A stretch of 64,000 bases of DNA from Thermotoga sp. SG1 (GTDB taxonomy: Bacteria; Thermotogota; Thermotogae; Thermotogales; Thermotogaceae). The stretch spans positions 62,001 through 126,000 of the forward strand of contig NZ_LNDD01000004.1 in assembly GCF_002865985.1 (NCBI RefSeq). The letters run 5' to 3'. The notes beneath the pieces are model-generated. The model made no database searches. It saw only the letters and a program-made list of their open reading frames with translations, and was not told the DNA's origin. This document shows positions 28,655 through 38,270 of this stretch, piece after piece. The position numbers and the translations under genes are program-made. How positions within the stretch are numbered: the stretch's first letter is position 1; every line of letters begins with the position of its first letter.

Positions 28655-29791
28655 GTGATCAGAGTTCTCAGCATCTTCGGCACAAGACCCGAGGCAATAA
28701 AGATGGCCCCACTGGTGAAAAGACTCGAGGAAGAAACGAGCGTGGAGAGCGTGGTCTGTGTGACGGCCCAGCACAGAGAGATGCTCGATCAGGTGCTTGA
28801 GGTCTTCAACATAAAACCAGACTACGACCTGAACATCATGAAAGAAAGGCAGACCCTCTCCGATATAACGGTGAACGCTCTTTCTGGTCTCTACAATCTG
28901 ATCGAAAAAGTAAAACCCGATATCGTTCTGGTTCAGGGAGACACAACGACCACGTTCGTTGGGGCGCTTGCAGCCTTCTACCACAGAATACCTGTTGGCC
29001 ATGTCGAAGCAGGACTGAGAACGAACGACAGGTACTCACCTTTTCCGGAGGAGATCAACAGAAGGCTCACCGGTGTCCTCGCGACCCTTCATTTTGCTCC
29101 CACAAAGAGGAACAGAGAGAATCTTTTGAAGGAAAACGTTATGGGAAAGATCTACGTGACGGGAAACACGGTGATCGATGCCCTCAGATACACCGTGAAG
29201 AACGATTACGTCTTTGAAAATCCTGTTCTCAGAAATGAGGATTTCTCTTCCGCAAGGTACATTCTCCTTACCTCACACAGAAGAGAAAACATAGGAGAGC
29301 CCCTGAAAAACATATGCAAGGCGGTGAAGAGGATCGTTGAGAGGTTCGACGACGTGAAGGTGATCTATCTGGTTCACATGAACCCCGCCGTCAGGGAGAT
29401 CGTGTTCCCAATCCTCGAAGACACGGAAAGGGTGCTTTTGATCGACCCGGTGAACGTGATAGACATGCATAACCTGATGGCAAGGTGCTATCTCATCATG
29501 ACAGATTCTGGTGGAATACAGGAAGAAGCCCCGGCCCTTGGAAAGCCGGTCATCGTACTTCGAAGAGAGACAGAAAGGCCCGAAGCCATAGAGGCAGGTG
29601 TTGCCGTCCTCGGTGGTGTAGAAGAAGAAGGGATATTCGAAATCACAGAACAACTCCTCACCGATGAAAAACTCTACCAGAAGATGGCACGGGCGGTGAA
29701 CCCTTTTGGGGACGGAAAAGCCTCAGATCGTATCGTGAAGGCGATTTTGCACGAGTTTGGACTTTCCGATCCTCCGGAAGAGTTCGGCTGA
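28655..29791 (+). CDS. wecB: UDP-N-acetylglucosamine 2-epimerase (non-hydrolysing)
   Basis: 378 residues. Interconverts UDP-GlcNAc and UDP-ManNAc. GT-B fold signatures: SIFGTRPEAIKMAPLVKRLE at the N-terminus, VCVTAQHREMLDQVLEVF, LVQGDTTTTFVGALAAFYH, GHVEAGLRTNDRYSPFPEE, and the UDP-binding LIMTDSGGIQEEAPALGKPV with the conserved Glu pair. Starts at GTG 28655 behind GGAGGTGTAGAAT. With manC on the opposite strand it points to envelope polysaccharide synthesis, although no glycosyltransferases are in the window. Confidence 0.95.
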   Translation: MIRVLSIFGTRPEAIKMAPLVKRLEEETSVESVVCVTAQHREMLDQVLEVFNIKPDYDLNIMKERQTLSDITVNALSGLYNLIEKVKPDIVLVQGDTTTTFVGALAAFYHRIPVGHVEAGLRTNDRYSPFPEEINRRLTGVLATLHFAPTKRNRENLLKENVMGKIYVTGNTVIDALRYTVKNDYVFENPVLRNEDFSSARYILLTSHRRENIGEPLKNICKAVKRIVERFDDVKVIYLVHMNPAVREIVFPILEDTERVLLIDPVNVIDMHNLMARCYLIMTDSGGIQEEAPALGKPVIVLRRETERPEAIEAGVAVLGGVEEEGIFEITEQLLTDEKLYQKMARAVNPFGDGKASDRIVKAILHEFGLSDPPEEFG

Positions 29792-30382
29792 TCACTTTCT
29801 TCTCTTTTCCAGTTCCTTCATCACATCCTGAACGGTGATCCCCGCCTCGACCATGAGGACTGTGAGATGATAGATCATATCGGCTATCTCCCAGACGAGA
29901 TTTTCCCTGTCGTCTTGAAGATAGCCAGTTATCACCTCGACTGCTTCTTCTCCGAACTTTTTTGCGATCTTTCCCTTTCCTTCTTTAAAGAGTTTTGCGG
30001 TGTAGGATCCCTCTGGCATCTCTTCTTTTCTTTTTCTCACCAGCCTGTACAGTTCGAGCCAGAAGGTGGGAGAGCCTGTTTCTTCGAATCTGTGTTCCAC
30101 CTTGAAGAAACAAGATCTGTTTCCCGTGTGACACGCCACCTTTTCTTTTGGAAAGTCGACGATATAAAGGTACGCATCGTCATCGCAGTCTCTCCTTATT
30201 TCCACAACCTTCATGGTGTTTCCCGAGGTTTCTCCCTTTTTCCAGATCTTTTGTCTTTCTCTGGAGAAAAAGTGAGCGTATCCCGTTTTCTTTGTGAGTT
30301 CCAGTGCTTCTTTGTTCGCGTAGGCCAGCATCAACACCTCGCCGGTTGTTCTCTCCTGAACCACCACGGGATAGAGCTCCAT
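29792..30382 (-). CDS. hisIE: Bifunctional phosphoribosyl-AMP cyclohydrolase / phosphoribosyl-ATP pyrophosphatase
   Basis: 196 residues; steps 2 and 3 of histidine synthesis. The HisI half (1 to about 105) has the Mg/Zn motifs RRDCDDDAYLY and ACHTGNRSCFF; the HisE half (about 110 to 196) has the NTP-pyrophosphatase helices with KKFGEEAVEVITGYLQ and WEIADMIYHLTVLM. ATG 30382 is preferred over GTG 30385, which would sit too close to GGAGGGA. It overlaps the hisF stop, and is the last gene of the operon, convergent with wecB by one base. Confidence 0.95.
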   Translation of the reverse strand: MELYPVVVQERTTGEVLMLAYANKEALELTKKTGYAHFFSRERQKIWKKGETSGNTMKVVEIRRDCDDDAYLYIVDFPKEKVACHTGNRSCFFKVEHRFEETGSPTFWLELYRLVRKRKEEMPEGSYTAKLFKEGKGKIAKKFGEEAVEVITGYLQDDRENLVWEIADMIYHLTVLMVEAGITVQDVMKELEKRRK

Positions 30383-31143
30383 CACATTCCCTCCAATCTC
30401 ACGTTCACACCCTTTTCTTTGAGAAATCTTTTGAGTTCCATCACATCGATCTCTCTGAAATGAAACACAGATGCCGCGAGGGCAGCATCTGCTCCAGCTT
30501 GGAACGCTTCAAGAAAGTGTTCCATCTTTCCTGCACCACCAGAGGCAATGATGGGAAGGTTCGTCAGCGGTCTTACGAATCTGATCATCTCCGTGTCGTA
30601 TCCCATTTTCGTGCCGTCTCTGTCGATGCTGGTGAGAAGTATCTCTCCGGCTCCCCTCCTTTCCACCTCGTGAACCCAGTCCGAGAGGAGAATACCGGTG
30701 TTTTTCTTCCCTGAGTAGGTGAAGACGATAAATTCACCGTCCACCCTCTTTGCATCTATCGCCACAACGACCGCCTGACTTCCAAAGGTTTCGGCGATCC
30801 TGGTGATGAGATCTGGTTTTTCCACCGCAGCGGTGTTGATACTCACTTTGTCTGCGCCTCTGAGGATGAGTTCCGATGCCGTTTCGAAATCGTGTATTCC
30901 GCCACCCACGGTGAAGGGGATGTCGATCTGTTCTGCTACCTTCTCCACCAGTTCGAGCATCGTTTTTCTCTTTTCCACAGATGCGGTGATGTCCAGAAAA
31001 ACGAGTTCGTCTATTCCTATCTCGGAGTAGAGCTTTCCGAGTTCGACGGGATCTCCACTGTCTCTGAGGTTTTCAAAGTTCGTACCCTTCACCACTCGAC
31101 CGTCTTTCACATCAAGACACGCTATTATTCTTTTGGCAAGCAT
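30382..31143 (-). CDS. hisF: Imidazole glycerol phosphate synthase, cyclase subunit
   Basis: 253 residues, TIM barrel. With HisH it converts PRFAR and glutamine-derived ammonia to IGP and AICAR. Catalytic Asp residues are in [13 protein letters not shown] (Asp 11) and VVAIDAKRV (Asp 130 region). Phosphate-binding loops: [10 protein letters not shown] and [12 protein letters not shown]; half-barrel repeats are visible. T. maritima HisF is a well-studied enzyme and this sequence matches it closely from memory. ATG start [11 protein letters not shown] overlaps the hisA end by 32 bases. Confidence 0.98.
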   Translation of the reverse strand: MLAKRIIACLDVKDGRVVKGTNFENLRDSGDPVELGKLYSEIGIDELVFLDITASVEKRKTMLELVEKVAEQIDIPFTVGGGIHDFETASELILRGADKVSINTAAVEKPDLITRIAETFGSQAVVVAIDAKRVDGEFIVFTYSGKKNTGILLSDWVHEVERRGAGEILLTSIDRDGTKMGYDTEMIRFVRPLTNLPIIASGGAGKMEHFLEAFQAGADAALAASVFHFREIDVMELKRFLKEKGVNVRLEGM

Positions 31144-31858
31144 ACCTTTTCATCACCTCGACTGTGAGGGTGCCTCCCAAAAACGCCCTTCCCACGATCA
31201 CACCCTTCAAAAGACCGTTCGTTCTTCTGTGAACCTCAAGGGCCTCCTTCAGGGAACGCTCTGAAGAAATGCCACCCGCTGCTATTACCTTCACACCCGT
31301 TCCCAGGGCGATCCTTTCTGTCAGAGAAAAATCGTGCTCTTCGAGGGTGCCGTCCTTTTCTATCTCTGTATGGATGATCTCTTCAAGGCCAAACTCCTTC
31401 AGTTTGTTCACAAGAAAAACAGGATCGATATCTTTTTCATCCAGCCAGCCCCTGAACGCTACCTTTCCTTCTCTTGTGTCGAGACTGAAGACTGGGCTCA
31501 CTCCGATTTCTTTTAAGCTCTTCAGGAAGGAGGGATCTTCCAGCACCTTTGAGCTCACGATCTGTCTTCTGAACCCCATTCCGAGGAGTCTTTTTGCATA
31601 CTCCAGTGTCCTTATTCCACCGCCGATTTGAATGTGATCGGCGTAAGACGAGAGTTTCTCCAGAACCGCCAGGTTTTCATCGCTTTCTTCTATGGCTCTT
31701 GAAAGATCCACCACGTGGATGAGGGGAAAGCCTTCTTCGACGAGTTTTTTTACCAGCTCGAAAGGATCTTTTTCATAGAATATCGTGTTTTCCTTTTTGC
31801 CCTTGACCATCCTCACGACTTTTTTTCTGTACAGATCTATGGCAGGGATAACGAGCAT
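31112..31858 (-). CDS. hisA: ProFAR isomerase
   Basis: 248 residues, TIM barrel; catalyses the Amadori rearrangement of ProFAR to PRFAR. Catalytic Asp in [15 protein letters not shown] (Asp 8) and general acid in [14 protein letters not shown] (near 127); Thr/Gly phosphate loops [12 protein letters not shown] and [11 protein letters not shown]. Homologous to HisF, with the same half-barrel repeat. It extends past the start of hisF by 32 bases in another frame and overlaps the hisH end by 22 bases. Confidence 0.97.
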   Translation of the reverse strand: MLVIPAIDLYRKKVVRMVKGKKENTIFYEKDPFELVKKLVEEGFPLIHVVDLSRAIEESDENLAVLEKLSSYADHIQIGGGIRTLEYAKRLLGMGFRRQIVSSKVLEDPSFLKSLKEIGVSPVFSLDTREGKVAFRGWLDEKDIDPVFLVNKLKEFGLEEIIHTEIEKDGTLEEHDFSLTERIALGTGVKVIAAGGISSERSLKEALEVHRRTNGLLKGVIVGRAFLGGTLTVEVMKRYACQKNNSVS

Positions 31859-32442
31859 TCAATCACCTTCCTGAGGAGTTTTTTTCCTACCTTCGAACTC
31901 TTTTCTGGGTGGAACTGAAAACCGAGTATCCTTCCTTTTCTGACGGATGAGGGGAAGATCTCCCCATCGTACTCTGTCGTTCCCAAAACGCAGTCCTCTT
32001 CACACACGACCCTGTAAGTGTGAACGAAGTAATAATATCCGCTCGGGAAGGTATCCTTGAAGATCACCTCGTTCCATCCCATGTGGGGAAGCCTTTTGCT
32101 TTTCAACTTCACAACGTTTCCTTCTATCAGGGAAAGACCTTTCACGCCCGGTGCCTCTTCGCTTTCTTCGAACAGAAGCTGCATTCCAAGACAAACTCCG
32201 ACAACGTACTTTCCGCTTTCCACGTGTTCTTCTATGAAGTCGATCAGGCCACTTTCTTTCAGTCTTTTCATTCCCTCACCGAAGTGTCCCACACCGGGAA
32301 TGAAAAGAAGATCATACAGGTCTTTCTGAGGGTTTTCTACCAGAACTATGGAGACGTTTTCAAGGCCCTCGGCCGCTCTTTTCACTCCACGGTAGAGGTT
32401 CATGATGTTGCCAGGACCAACGGCTATTATTCCGACCCTCAA
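31837..32442 (-). CDS. hisH: Imidazole glycerol phosphate synthase, glutaminase subunit
   Basis: 201 residues, class I glutamine amidotransferase. Triad: Cys in [14 protein letters not shown] (near residue 84) with His and Glu in [11 protein letters not shown] (near 178 and 180). The N-terminus [20 protein letters not shown] is the family start. Produces ammonia that travels through the HisF barrel. ATG start overlaps the last four bases of hisB (ATGA). Confidence 0.97.
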   Translation of the reverse strand: MRVGIIAVGPGNIMNLYRGVKRAAEGLENVSIVLVENPQKDLYDLLFIPGVGHFGEGMKRLKESGLIDFIEEHVESGKYVVGVCLGMQLLFEESEEAPGVKGLSLIEGNVVKLKSKRLPHMGWNEVIFKDTFPSGYYYFVHTYRVVCEEDCVLGTTEYDGEIFPSSVRKGRILGFQFHPEKSSKVGKKLLRKVIECSLSLP

Positions 32443-33026
32443 TCTATCACTCCCTTGGTGGTTTTGGTGTCCGATCTTTCCAGTGCACGGGCGATTGCAA
32501 GCCCGAAGGACTTCATGGCAGATTCAGAGATGTGGTGGTCGTTCTTTCCAAAGAACTTGAAGAAGTGAACGGTAATCCTTGCGTGGTTGACAAAGCCGTT
32601 CATGAACTCTTCGAAACCTTCAACTGGCATGTCCTCTATATTCTCCACGGAGAATTCGAAATTCTTCTGAAAGAAAGGCCTTCCAGAAAGATCCACATAG
32701 CATCCGATGAGCGCCTCGTTCATAGGAACGGTGGCCTCACCGAACCTTCTCACCTTCGTGTAGTCGAAGAGCTCCCTGAACGCCTGTCCCAGGGAGATTC
32801 CAAAGTCCTCTATCAGATGGTGAAGGATACCATCTTTGCTCTCACAGGTGCTTACCCTGAGGCCCAGTCCCGAGTAGTGACAGAAAGTGTTCAGGAGATG
32901 ATCGAAGAAGTTCACACCGGTGCTTCCTTCGAGTTTTCCGTGAACCGTGTCCAGTGTTATGGAAATCTCTATCTCCTTCGTGTTTCTTTGAACGATAACG
33001 CCGTTTTCTATCCTTTCCACCGTCAT
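32439..33026 (-). CDS. hisB: Imidazoleglycerol-phosphate dehydratase
   Basis: 195 residues, monofunctional (no histidinol-phosphatase domain). Mn-binding motifs: [77 protein letters not shown] with the DHHxxE cluster. Catalyses dehydration of IGP to imidazole acetol phosphate. Overlaps hisC and hisH by 4 bases each. Confidence 0.97.
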   Translation of the reverse strand: MTVERIENGVIVQRNTKEIEISITLDTVHGKLEGSTGVNFFDHLLNTFCHYSGLGLRVSTCESKDGILHHLIEDFGISLGQAFRELFDYTKVRRFGEATVPMNEALIGCYVDLSGRPFFQKNFEFSVENIEDMPVEGFEEFMNGFVNHARITVHFFKFFGKNDHHISESAMKSFGLAIARALERSDTKTTKGVID

Positions 33027-34030
33027 CTGAACACCTCCAGTTCCTTCAGAATGGTTTCGTTCTCTTCTCTTTTTCCGATAGTGATTCTAACACCTTCTCT
33101 GAAACTTCGAACTGCTATGTTCTTCCATCGAAGTTGCTCTACCAGTCTGTCCCGTTCTCTTTTGTCCATGAAGATGAAAACGAAGTTTCCACGCGAGTCG
33201 GAAATGGAGTAGTTCAGCTCCTTCAGTGCTTTTTTCATTCTCTCTCTCTCCGAGACGATGTATTCTATCCGCTCTTTGAAAATACCGATGTGTTCCAGTG
33301 CCACCTTGGCAAAAGTCTGAGAAACGTAACTCACGTTGAACGGCAGTCTCACTCTGTTGTACGCGTCGATGAACTTTTCAGAGGAGATGACGTATCCGAT
33401 TCTCTGAGCAGCGAGAGAAAACGCCTTGGAAAATGTCCTGATGATGGCAAGATTTTCGTACTCTTTCAAAAGATCGATGTAGCTTTCTCCGTGGAATTCG
33501 TAGTAGGCTTCGTCCAAAGCAACGAACGCCCCTTTTTTCAGGATTTTTTTGATCTCCTCTTTTTCGAAGATATGACCCGTCGGGTTGTTGGGATTTGGGA
33601 TGAAGACAACGTCTCCTTCTCCAACTTCGATTTCGGGTATTTTCAGATCCTTTGTGAGAGGAACCTCGAGGTACTTTGCACCAACCGCCTTCGCGAAGAT
33701 CCTATAGCAACTGTAGGTGGGGGGGAAGAAAACTGCTCGATCGAACATGATCATCATCACGTATATGATCTCGTCAGCACCGTTTCCGATCGACACGTTA
33801 TTCTCTCTCAAAAAATCGGTGTCGAGATATTCAAGGATCTTTTCGATGAGTTCTTTGTCCGGAGAGTCGTAGTATATTCTCATCTTGTCGCCGTCAAGTC
33901 TTCTGAAGACTTCCTTTGTGAGTTCTTCCGGAAAAGGGAATGGATTTTCGTTCAGGGCGAGGTAGATCCTGTCTCTCTTCTCTGTTTCGTACGGGTAAGC
34001 CCTCCTTATGATCAGATCAACGGGATTCAC
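33023..34030 (-). CDS. hisC: Histidinol-phosphate aminotransferase
   Basis: 335 residues, PLP fold-type I. The PLP Lys is in [17 protein letters not shown] (near residue 202); phosphate and ring contacts in [24 protein letters not shown] and [11 protein letters not shown]; Arg for substrate carboxylate in [13 protein letters not shown] structure of the T. maritima enzyme exists. Begins [30 protein letters not shown]. Overlaps hisD and hisB by 4 bases each. Confidence 0.97.
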   Translation of the reverse strand: MNPVDLIIRRAYPYETEKRDRIYLALNENPFPFPEELTKEVFRRLDGDKMRIYYDSPDKELIEKILEYLDTDFLRENNVSIGNGADEIIYVMMIMFDRAVFFPPTYSCYRIFAKAVGAKYLEVPLTKDLKIPEIEVGEGDVVFIPNPNNPTGHIFEKEEIKKILKKGAFVALDEAYYEFHGESYIDLLKEYENLAIIRTFSKAFSLAAQRIGYVISSEKFIDAYNRVRLPFNVSYVSQTFAKVALEHIGIFKERIEYIVSERERMKKALKELNYSISDSRGNFVFIFMDKRERDRLVEQLRWKNIAVRSFREGVRITIGKREENETILKELEVFR

Positions 34031-35313
34031 AGCGACTCCCTCCTCACGTCCACGGCCCTCGCGTGCGCCTCAAAGCCTTCCCATCGTGCCATTTTGGAGT
34101 AGAGCACACCTTTCTTTTTGAAGTCTTCTTCAGAAAAGTGGGTGATGAAGATCTTCTTTGTGAAATCAGAAACCCTGAGTCCAGAGGAGAACCTTGCGGA
34201 TCTGAACGTGGGAAGCACATGGTTCGGCCCCACACCGTAGTCTCCCACGGATTCGCAGGTGTATTTTCCAAGGAACACGGAACCTGCGTTCTTTACATAA
34301 CCCAGAACTTCGAAGGGTTTTTCCACGAGTATTTCCAGGTGTTCGGGGGCAATGAGATTGGAGATCTCAAAGGCCCTCTTCAGATTCTCAATGAGTATGA
34401 TGGTTCCGAAGTTGCTCGTGGATATCTCAGCGGTTTTCCGTCTCTCATCGGGAAGAGATCGAAGATGTTCTTCTATGACCTCCGGAAGTTTCTCGAAAAC
34501 TTCTTTCGAGGTCGTTATGACCACGCTCATGGCGTTTTCATCGTGTTCTGCCTGAGACAGGAAATCCGCCGCCACAAAGTCCAAAGGAACGCTTCCGTCC
34601 GTGATTATCGTGATCTCACTTGGTCCCGCTATGGAATCGATCCCCACGTCTCCGTAAACGAGTTTCTTTGCGAGGGTAACAAAAACTCCACCCGGTCCCA
34701 CGATCTTGTCAACAGGTCTCACCGTCTCTGTTCCGTAGGAGAGAGCGGCAATCGCATGTGCTCCTCCCATCTTGTAGATCTCTTTCAGACCAAGCATTTC
34801 ACACACCTTCAGAATGTAGGGGGATACTTTTCCGTTCTCATCGGGTGGAGTGGTGACGACGATCCTTTCAACGCCTGCCACGATGGCTGGAACGGCACAC
34901 ATGAGAAGGGTGGAAAAGTACGGAACTTTTCCTCCAGGAACGTATATTCCAACGCTCTCAAGAGGGACCACCATCTCACCAAGAAAACTTCCACCATCGG
35001 TTGTGAAGAAAAAGGAAGTCTCTTTCTGCCTCTGATGGAACTCTTTTAGATCCTCTATCACGACTTTCACGGTTTCGATGAAATCCCTCTCTACGCTCGC
35101 TTGTGCTATTTCTTCTTCCGAAACAAGAAGATCTTTCACACTCAGGGGGTATTTTTCAAAGCGCTTCAGATACTCTTCAAGAGCCCTGTCCCCCTCACTT
35201 TTTACCCTTTTGATGATCTCCTTGACAGCCTCTTCCACTTTTGAGGCGGCCTTCATTCTTCTTTCAAGGAGTTTCAGAACGTCCTCATCGGCTGGATTTC
35301 TCATGATTATCAT
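34027..35313 (-). CDS. hisD: Histidinol dehydrogenase
   Basis: 428 residues; oxidises L-histidinol to histidine in two NAD-dependent steps with Zn. Motifs: [67 protein letters not shown] (Zn/His base), [12 protein letters not shown], and [22 protein letters not shown] 35313 is favoured over a later ATG because AGGAGGTG lies 8 bases before it. It overlaps hisG by 29 bases. Confidence 0.97.
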   Translation of the reverse strand: MIIMRNPADEDVLKLLERRMKAASKVEEAVKEIIKRVKSEGDRALEEYLKRFEKYPLSVKDLLVSEEEIAQASVERDFIETVKVVIEDLKEFHQRQKETSFFFTTDGGSFLGEMVVPLESVGIYVPGGKVPYFSTLLMCAVPAIVAGVERIVVTTPPDENGKVSPYILKVCEMLGLKEIYKMGGAHAIAALSYGTETVRPVDKIVGPGGVFVTLAKKLVYGDVGIDSIAGPSEITIITDGSVPLDFVAADFLSQAEHDENAMSVVITTSKEVFEKLPEVIEEHLRSLPDERRKTAEISTSNFGTIILIENLKRAFEISNLIAPEHLEILVEKPFEVLGYVKNAGSVFLGKYTCESVGDYGVGPNHVLPTFRSARFSSGLRVSDFTKKIFITHFSEEDFKKKGVLYSKMARWEGFEAHARAVDVRRESL

Positions 35314-35911
35314 CTTTCATCACCTCCTGGAGTTTTTCCAGAAAGGAGATTACCTCTTCTCTTTTCGTTCTGTAACTCACGGGATTCACCACAACGTGGG
35401 TTCTTATGACGAATATCTCATCGAGGACTTCAAGATCGTTCTCCCGGAGAGTTCTTCCTGTTTCTGTGATATCGACGATGAGATCGGAAAGCCCGGCTAT
35501 TGGTGCAAGTTCCACGGATCCCTTCAACGGTATGATCTTGCAGTGCCAACCCTTGGATTCGCAGTACCTTCTTGTGATGTTTGGAAACTTGGTGGCTATT
35601 CTCTTTTCTCCCTCTGGAATCTTCTTTCCTCTCGGCCCTGCCAGCACCATCCTGCTCACGTTCGTTGGGATGAAAAACGGCTGTATGAGGTTTGTTTCCT
35701 TCTCAAGGAGCACGTCTGTGCCACAAAACCCCACGTCCGCCACTCCGTAGACGAGATACGTTGGAACATCAAACGGTCTCACCATGAAGCAGGTTACGTC
35801 TTCTCCTTCACGAAGGATGGAGGACTCTTTTTTGAAGGTGTATCCTGCTTTTTTGAGTAACTCCATTACCTTTTCTTCAAGTCTCCCTTTTGGAATCACG
35901 AGTTTCAACAT
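35285..35911 (-). CDS. hisG: ATP phosphoribosyltransferase, short catalytic subunit
   Basis: 208 residues, the short HisG form that needs HisZ. Catalyses the first and committed step, PRPP + ATP to PR-ATP. PRPP loop SDLIVDITETGRTLRENDL; DVGFCGTDVLLE and AGPRGKKIPEGEKRIATKFPNITRRY are family signatures. The C-terminal histidine-sensing domain of long HisG is absent, so feedback control must run through HisZ. It overlaps hisZ by 7 bases. Confidence 0.96.
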   Translation of the reverse strand: MLKLVIPKGRLEEKVMELLKKAGYTFKKESSILREGEDVTCFMVRPFDVPTYLVYGVADVGFCGTDVLLEKETNLIQPFFIPTNVSRMVLAGPRGKKIPEGEKRIATKFPNITRRYCESKGWHCKIIPLKGSVELAPIAGLSDLIVDITETGRTLRENDLEVLDEIFVIRTHVVVNPVSYRTKREEVISFLEKLQEVMKDDNHEKSSR

Positions 35912-36738
35912 GTTTTCCCCTCCAGAAAGATGGATCCTCCCACACCCTTTTCTCCGTTTATCGAGTACTCACCACCAGCTGCTACGAGTTTGGAGTCTGA
36001 CGTGTCGTAGATAGTGAAGATCACACCGCTGTACTCTTCTATGGTTCTTGCCAGAGTGAGGTCCACTTCAACAAGAACATCTGGAAATCTTCCCTGAAGG
36101 AAGGAAGAAACGGAAAGAAGATCTTCTTTCACAGAAGAGGGAAGATTCATTCCCTCTAGGTTTTCGGGAGATCGTCTGTATATGCTGTCCTCTATGATCT
36201 TTTCTATTCGAGAAAGATCGATCCCTTTCATTCGAGAGAGGAACTCTATCTCCGCAAGATTTTTCGTGTCGATCAGATTAAGCACCTTCTCATGGATATC
36301 CTTTGGGACGGATCTCAGCAGATCTTCGTAAACCTTCGTGTGGCCTATTTCCACTATCAGTGGTCCGGTGAACATCTCAAGCACACTTTCTGTTATGATC
36401 TCGAGCACCTCGAACGTATCGTTGAGGGATTCTCTTGGAATGTTTTCAAGGCCGAGTTGATACTCCGCCACCATCTCTTCTCCGAAATATCTGTAGACGA
36501 AGTCCGCATACCACACTTTCATTTTGGAAGTGAAGGCCTGCTTTTTTCTATGATTTAAAACAGATTTCGTGAAATCACTTCGCACACGATAGAGATTTCC
36601 TTTTCTGTCAAGGAAAAAATCTCTCTCACCGGACACATCTTCCATTTTTTCAAAAGCAGGAGAGAAAAAGGGTGTGTAACCAGCTTTTGATGCTCTTCTG
36701 TAGAAGGAAACTACCTTTTCGAAATCCAAGAAGTCCAC
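35905..36738 (-). CDS. hisZ: ATP phosphoribosyltransferase regulatory subunit, HisRS paralogue
   Basis: 277 residues, class II aminoacyl-tRNA synthetase fold without anticodon domain. It starts MDFLDFEKVVSFYRRASKAGYTPFFSPAFEKME; motif 2 region LYRVRSDFTKSVLNHR, and YFGEEMVAEYQLGLENIPR resembles the HisRS histidine-binding QxGxE segment. HisZ completes the HisG8-Z4 (or similar) complex and senses histidine. First structural gene of the operon, after AAGGAGGTGGACTTC. I recall a T. maritima HisG-HisZ structure. Confidence 0.93.
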   Translation of the reverse strand: MDFLDFEKVVSFYRRASKAGYTPFFSPAFEKMEDVSGERDFFLDRKGNLYRVRSDFTKSVLNHRKKQAFTSKMKVWYADFVYRYFGEEMVAEYQLGLENIPRESLNDTFEVLEIITESVLEMFTGPLIVEIGHTKVYEDLLRSVPKDIHEKVLNLIDTKNLAEIEFLSRMKGIDLSRIEKIIEDSIYRRSPENLEGMNLPSSVKEDLLSVSSFLQGRFPDVLVEVDLTLARTIEEYSGVIFTIYDTSDSKLVAAGGEYSINGEKGVGGSIFLEGKTC

Positions 36739-36757
36739 CTCCTTCGAATAAACAAAA

Positions 36758-36782
36758 GGGCCACGTCTTTTCGACGTGGCCC
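36758..36782 (-). terminator. Attenuator terminator in the his leader
   Basis: On the minus strand GGGCCACGTC (36782 to 36773), loop GAAAA, GACGTGGCCC (36767 to 36758), then TTTTGTTT. A 10-bp GC-rich stem placed 35 bases after the leader stop-codon start and only about 20 bases before hisZ. It would stop transcription before the operon unless prevented. A competing pair GGCCCG (36828 to 36823) with CGGGCC (36783 to 36778) would break its first arm. Confidence 0.85.
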
Positions 36783-36792
36783 GTACGATTTC

Positions 36793-36888
36793 TCACCGCC
36801 AAACTCCCGGTGGAGAAACCGCCGGGCCAAAGCGGTGATGATGGTGTATAGAAACAAACATTTTTATGATTCTCTTTTGAATCCTCAT
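36793..36888 (-). CDS. hisL: His operon leader peptide with four consecutive His codons
   Basis: 31 codons, ATG 36888 with AAGGGAG 9 bases upstream, TGA at 36793. It encodes a short basic N-terminal part followed by S-I-H-H-H-H-R-F-G-P (His codons CAC CAT CAT CAC at 36846 to 36835). A later in-frame ATG at 36861 gives a shorter version. The codon cluster just before alternative hairpins and a terminator is the classic design of histidine attenuators, where ribosome stalling at uncharged His codons allows transcription of the operon. Named by analogy; not recorded by me elsewhere. Confidence 0.82.
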   Translation of the reverse strand: MRIQKRIIKMFVSIHHHHRFGPAVSPPGVWR

Positions 36889-36911
36889 GCCTCTTCGCTC
36901 CCTTGAGTCTT

Positions 36912-36917
36912 ATTCTA
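36912..36917 (-). promoter_or_regulatory. Candidate -10 of the his operon
   Basis: TAGAAT on the minus strand (36917 to 36912) lies about 24 bases before the leader ATG. No good -35 is visible at 16 to 18 bases (GGTGAA is the best match). The opposite strand has its own TAGAAT at 36973 to 36978 for the permease gene, so two promoters diverge here. Confidence 0.4.
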
Positions 36918-37004
36918 CCATCTTTGTTAGGAAATTCACCGTTTTGAATAATTCTTTTAAAAAAACCGGTGCTAGAATAATCCCATGTCAAGGAGGCGAA
37001 GAAG

Positions 37005-38270
37005 ATGAACGAAGCATTACTTGTGCTAATGTTCGCGATTCTTGCCTATTATTTCATCATATTCGGGAAAGTTGCCAGATCCGTTGTGACCTTCCTTATA
37101 GCGCTCGTTCTCATGGCCATACGCATTGTTGAGGGCCTGGATCTTCGAAACATAGGCGAAGTCGTCGATTTCAACACACTGGGACTCCTTCTTGGCATGA
37201 TGATCATCGTTCACATCCTGAAAGGAACAGGATTTTTCGAGTACCTGGCCATCTCCGCCATCAGGATCTCGAGGGGAAGGTTCTGGCTTTTGTTTACCTT
37301 TCTCATGATACTCACCGCCCTGACATCCGCCTTCCTCGACAATCTGATCACCATCATCCTTCTTTCACCTGTTCTTTTCTTGATCCTCGACACGATGGAA
37401 GTGAACCCTGTTCCGTTCTTCCTCTTTGCGATATTCGTTGACAACATCGGTGGGATGTCCACGCTCATTGGTAGCCCACTGAACATCGTCCTTGGATCGA
37501 TCAGTGGTTTGAGCTTCAACGATTTTCTGAAGAACATGGGGCCTGTTGCTGTCTTTGTTTTTGTGATCGTTTTCTTCCTGTTCAAAAGGTACACACACAT
37601 CGATGAAAAGGCAAAAGAGAAACTGAAAAACCTCATGAACGTCGATCCAAAGAGGTCGATAACAGATCCTGCGGTTCTTAAAAAATCTTTGATCGTCTTT
37701 CTTGCAACTCTTGTTATGTTCGGACTACACTCCGTTGTAGAGGTGGAGCTTTCCCTGATCGCTCTCATCGCTGCCTGTGTCCTTCTTCTTCTACTTGGGA
37801 AGAATTTTGAAAAGGTATCTGAGGGTGTGGACTGGGATTCACTATTTTTCTACGTGGGACTTTTCATCATCTCTTACTCTCTGGAGAAGATAGGAGCCAT
37901 GGAAGCGCTGGCCAATTTCTTCAAAATCTTTTCCTTCAACAAGTATCTCTTCGTTCTCGTTGCAGTCTGGCTTTCCATTTTCGCCAACGCTTTCTTGAGT
38001 GCCGTTCCCGCCACTCTGATCCTTGCCCCCACGTTGAAAATCCTCATCTCGCAGGGATTTCCCGCATCGCTTTGGTGGGTGTACGCCATTGCGGCAAACC
38101 TTGGAACGAACCTGACCCCCCTCGGAGCCGTCCAGAACATAGTCGGACTTTCTCTTCTAGAAAGGTACACGCACCATACTGTGGGTTTCAAGGAGTTTTT
38201 GAAGACGGCGTGGGGTTACATGTTCATACCTTTCATCGTTGCAACACTTTACTCATTCATCATCTTTTAA
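37005..38270 (+). CDS. ArsB/NhaD-type ion permease
   Basis: 421 residues with 11 or so hydrophobic segments, of the ion transporter superfamily (CitMHS/ArsB/NhaD). Conserved cores: TALTSAFLDNLITIILLSPVLFLI and IFVDNIGGMSTLIGSPLNIVLGS in the first half, with LSIFANAFLSAVPATLILAPTLK and ANLGTNLTPLGAVQNIVGLSLLE in the second, the two inverted-repeat substrate loops. ATG follows CAAGGAGGCGAAGAAG. Could exchange Na+ for H+ or export an oxyanion such as arsenite; no ars genes are nearby. Its end overlaps the convergent hydrolase by 18 bases. Confidence 0.88.
   Translation: MNEALLVLMFAILAYYFIIFGKVARSVVTFLIALVLMAIRIVEGLDLRNIGEVVDFNTLGLLLGMMIIVHILKGTGFFEYLAISAIRISRGRFWLLFTFLMILTALTSAFLDNLITIILLSPVLFLILDTMEVNPVPFFLFAIFVDNIGGMSTLIGSPLNIVLGSISGLSFNDFLKNMGPVAVFVFVIVFFLFKRYTHIDEKAKEKLKNLMNVDPKRSITDPAVLKKSLIVFLATLVMFGLHSVVEVELSLIALIAACVLLLLLGKNFEKVSEGVDWDSLFFYVGLFIISYSLEKIGAMEALANFFKIFSFNKYLFVLVAVWLSIFANAFLSAVPATLILAPTLKILISQGFPASLWWVYAIAANLGTNLTPLGAVQNIVGLSLLERYTHHTVGFKEFLKTAWGYMFIPFIVATLYSFIIF

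Noticed and set aside
34063-35049. Long plus-strand frame (328 codons) opposite hisD
   Set aside because: It lies fully on the opposite strand of a conserved enzyme, and its product lacks motifs. The same holds for the frames at 33134 to 34102 and 32020 to 32568 and for the frame opposite manC at 27973 to 28800.
36758-36888. T-box riboswitch as alternative for the his leader
   Set aside because: No T-box consensus (TGGNACCGCG-like) or specifier loop is visible, whereas a translatable leader with four His codons is present.
36650-36991. 113-codon minus-strand frame over the his leader and hisZ start
   Set aside because: It runs in a different frame from both the His-rich leader and hisZ, without a suitable start; the hairpins explain the region better.
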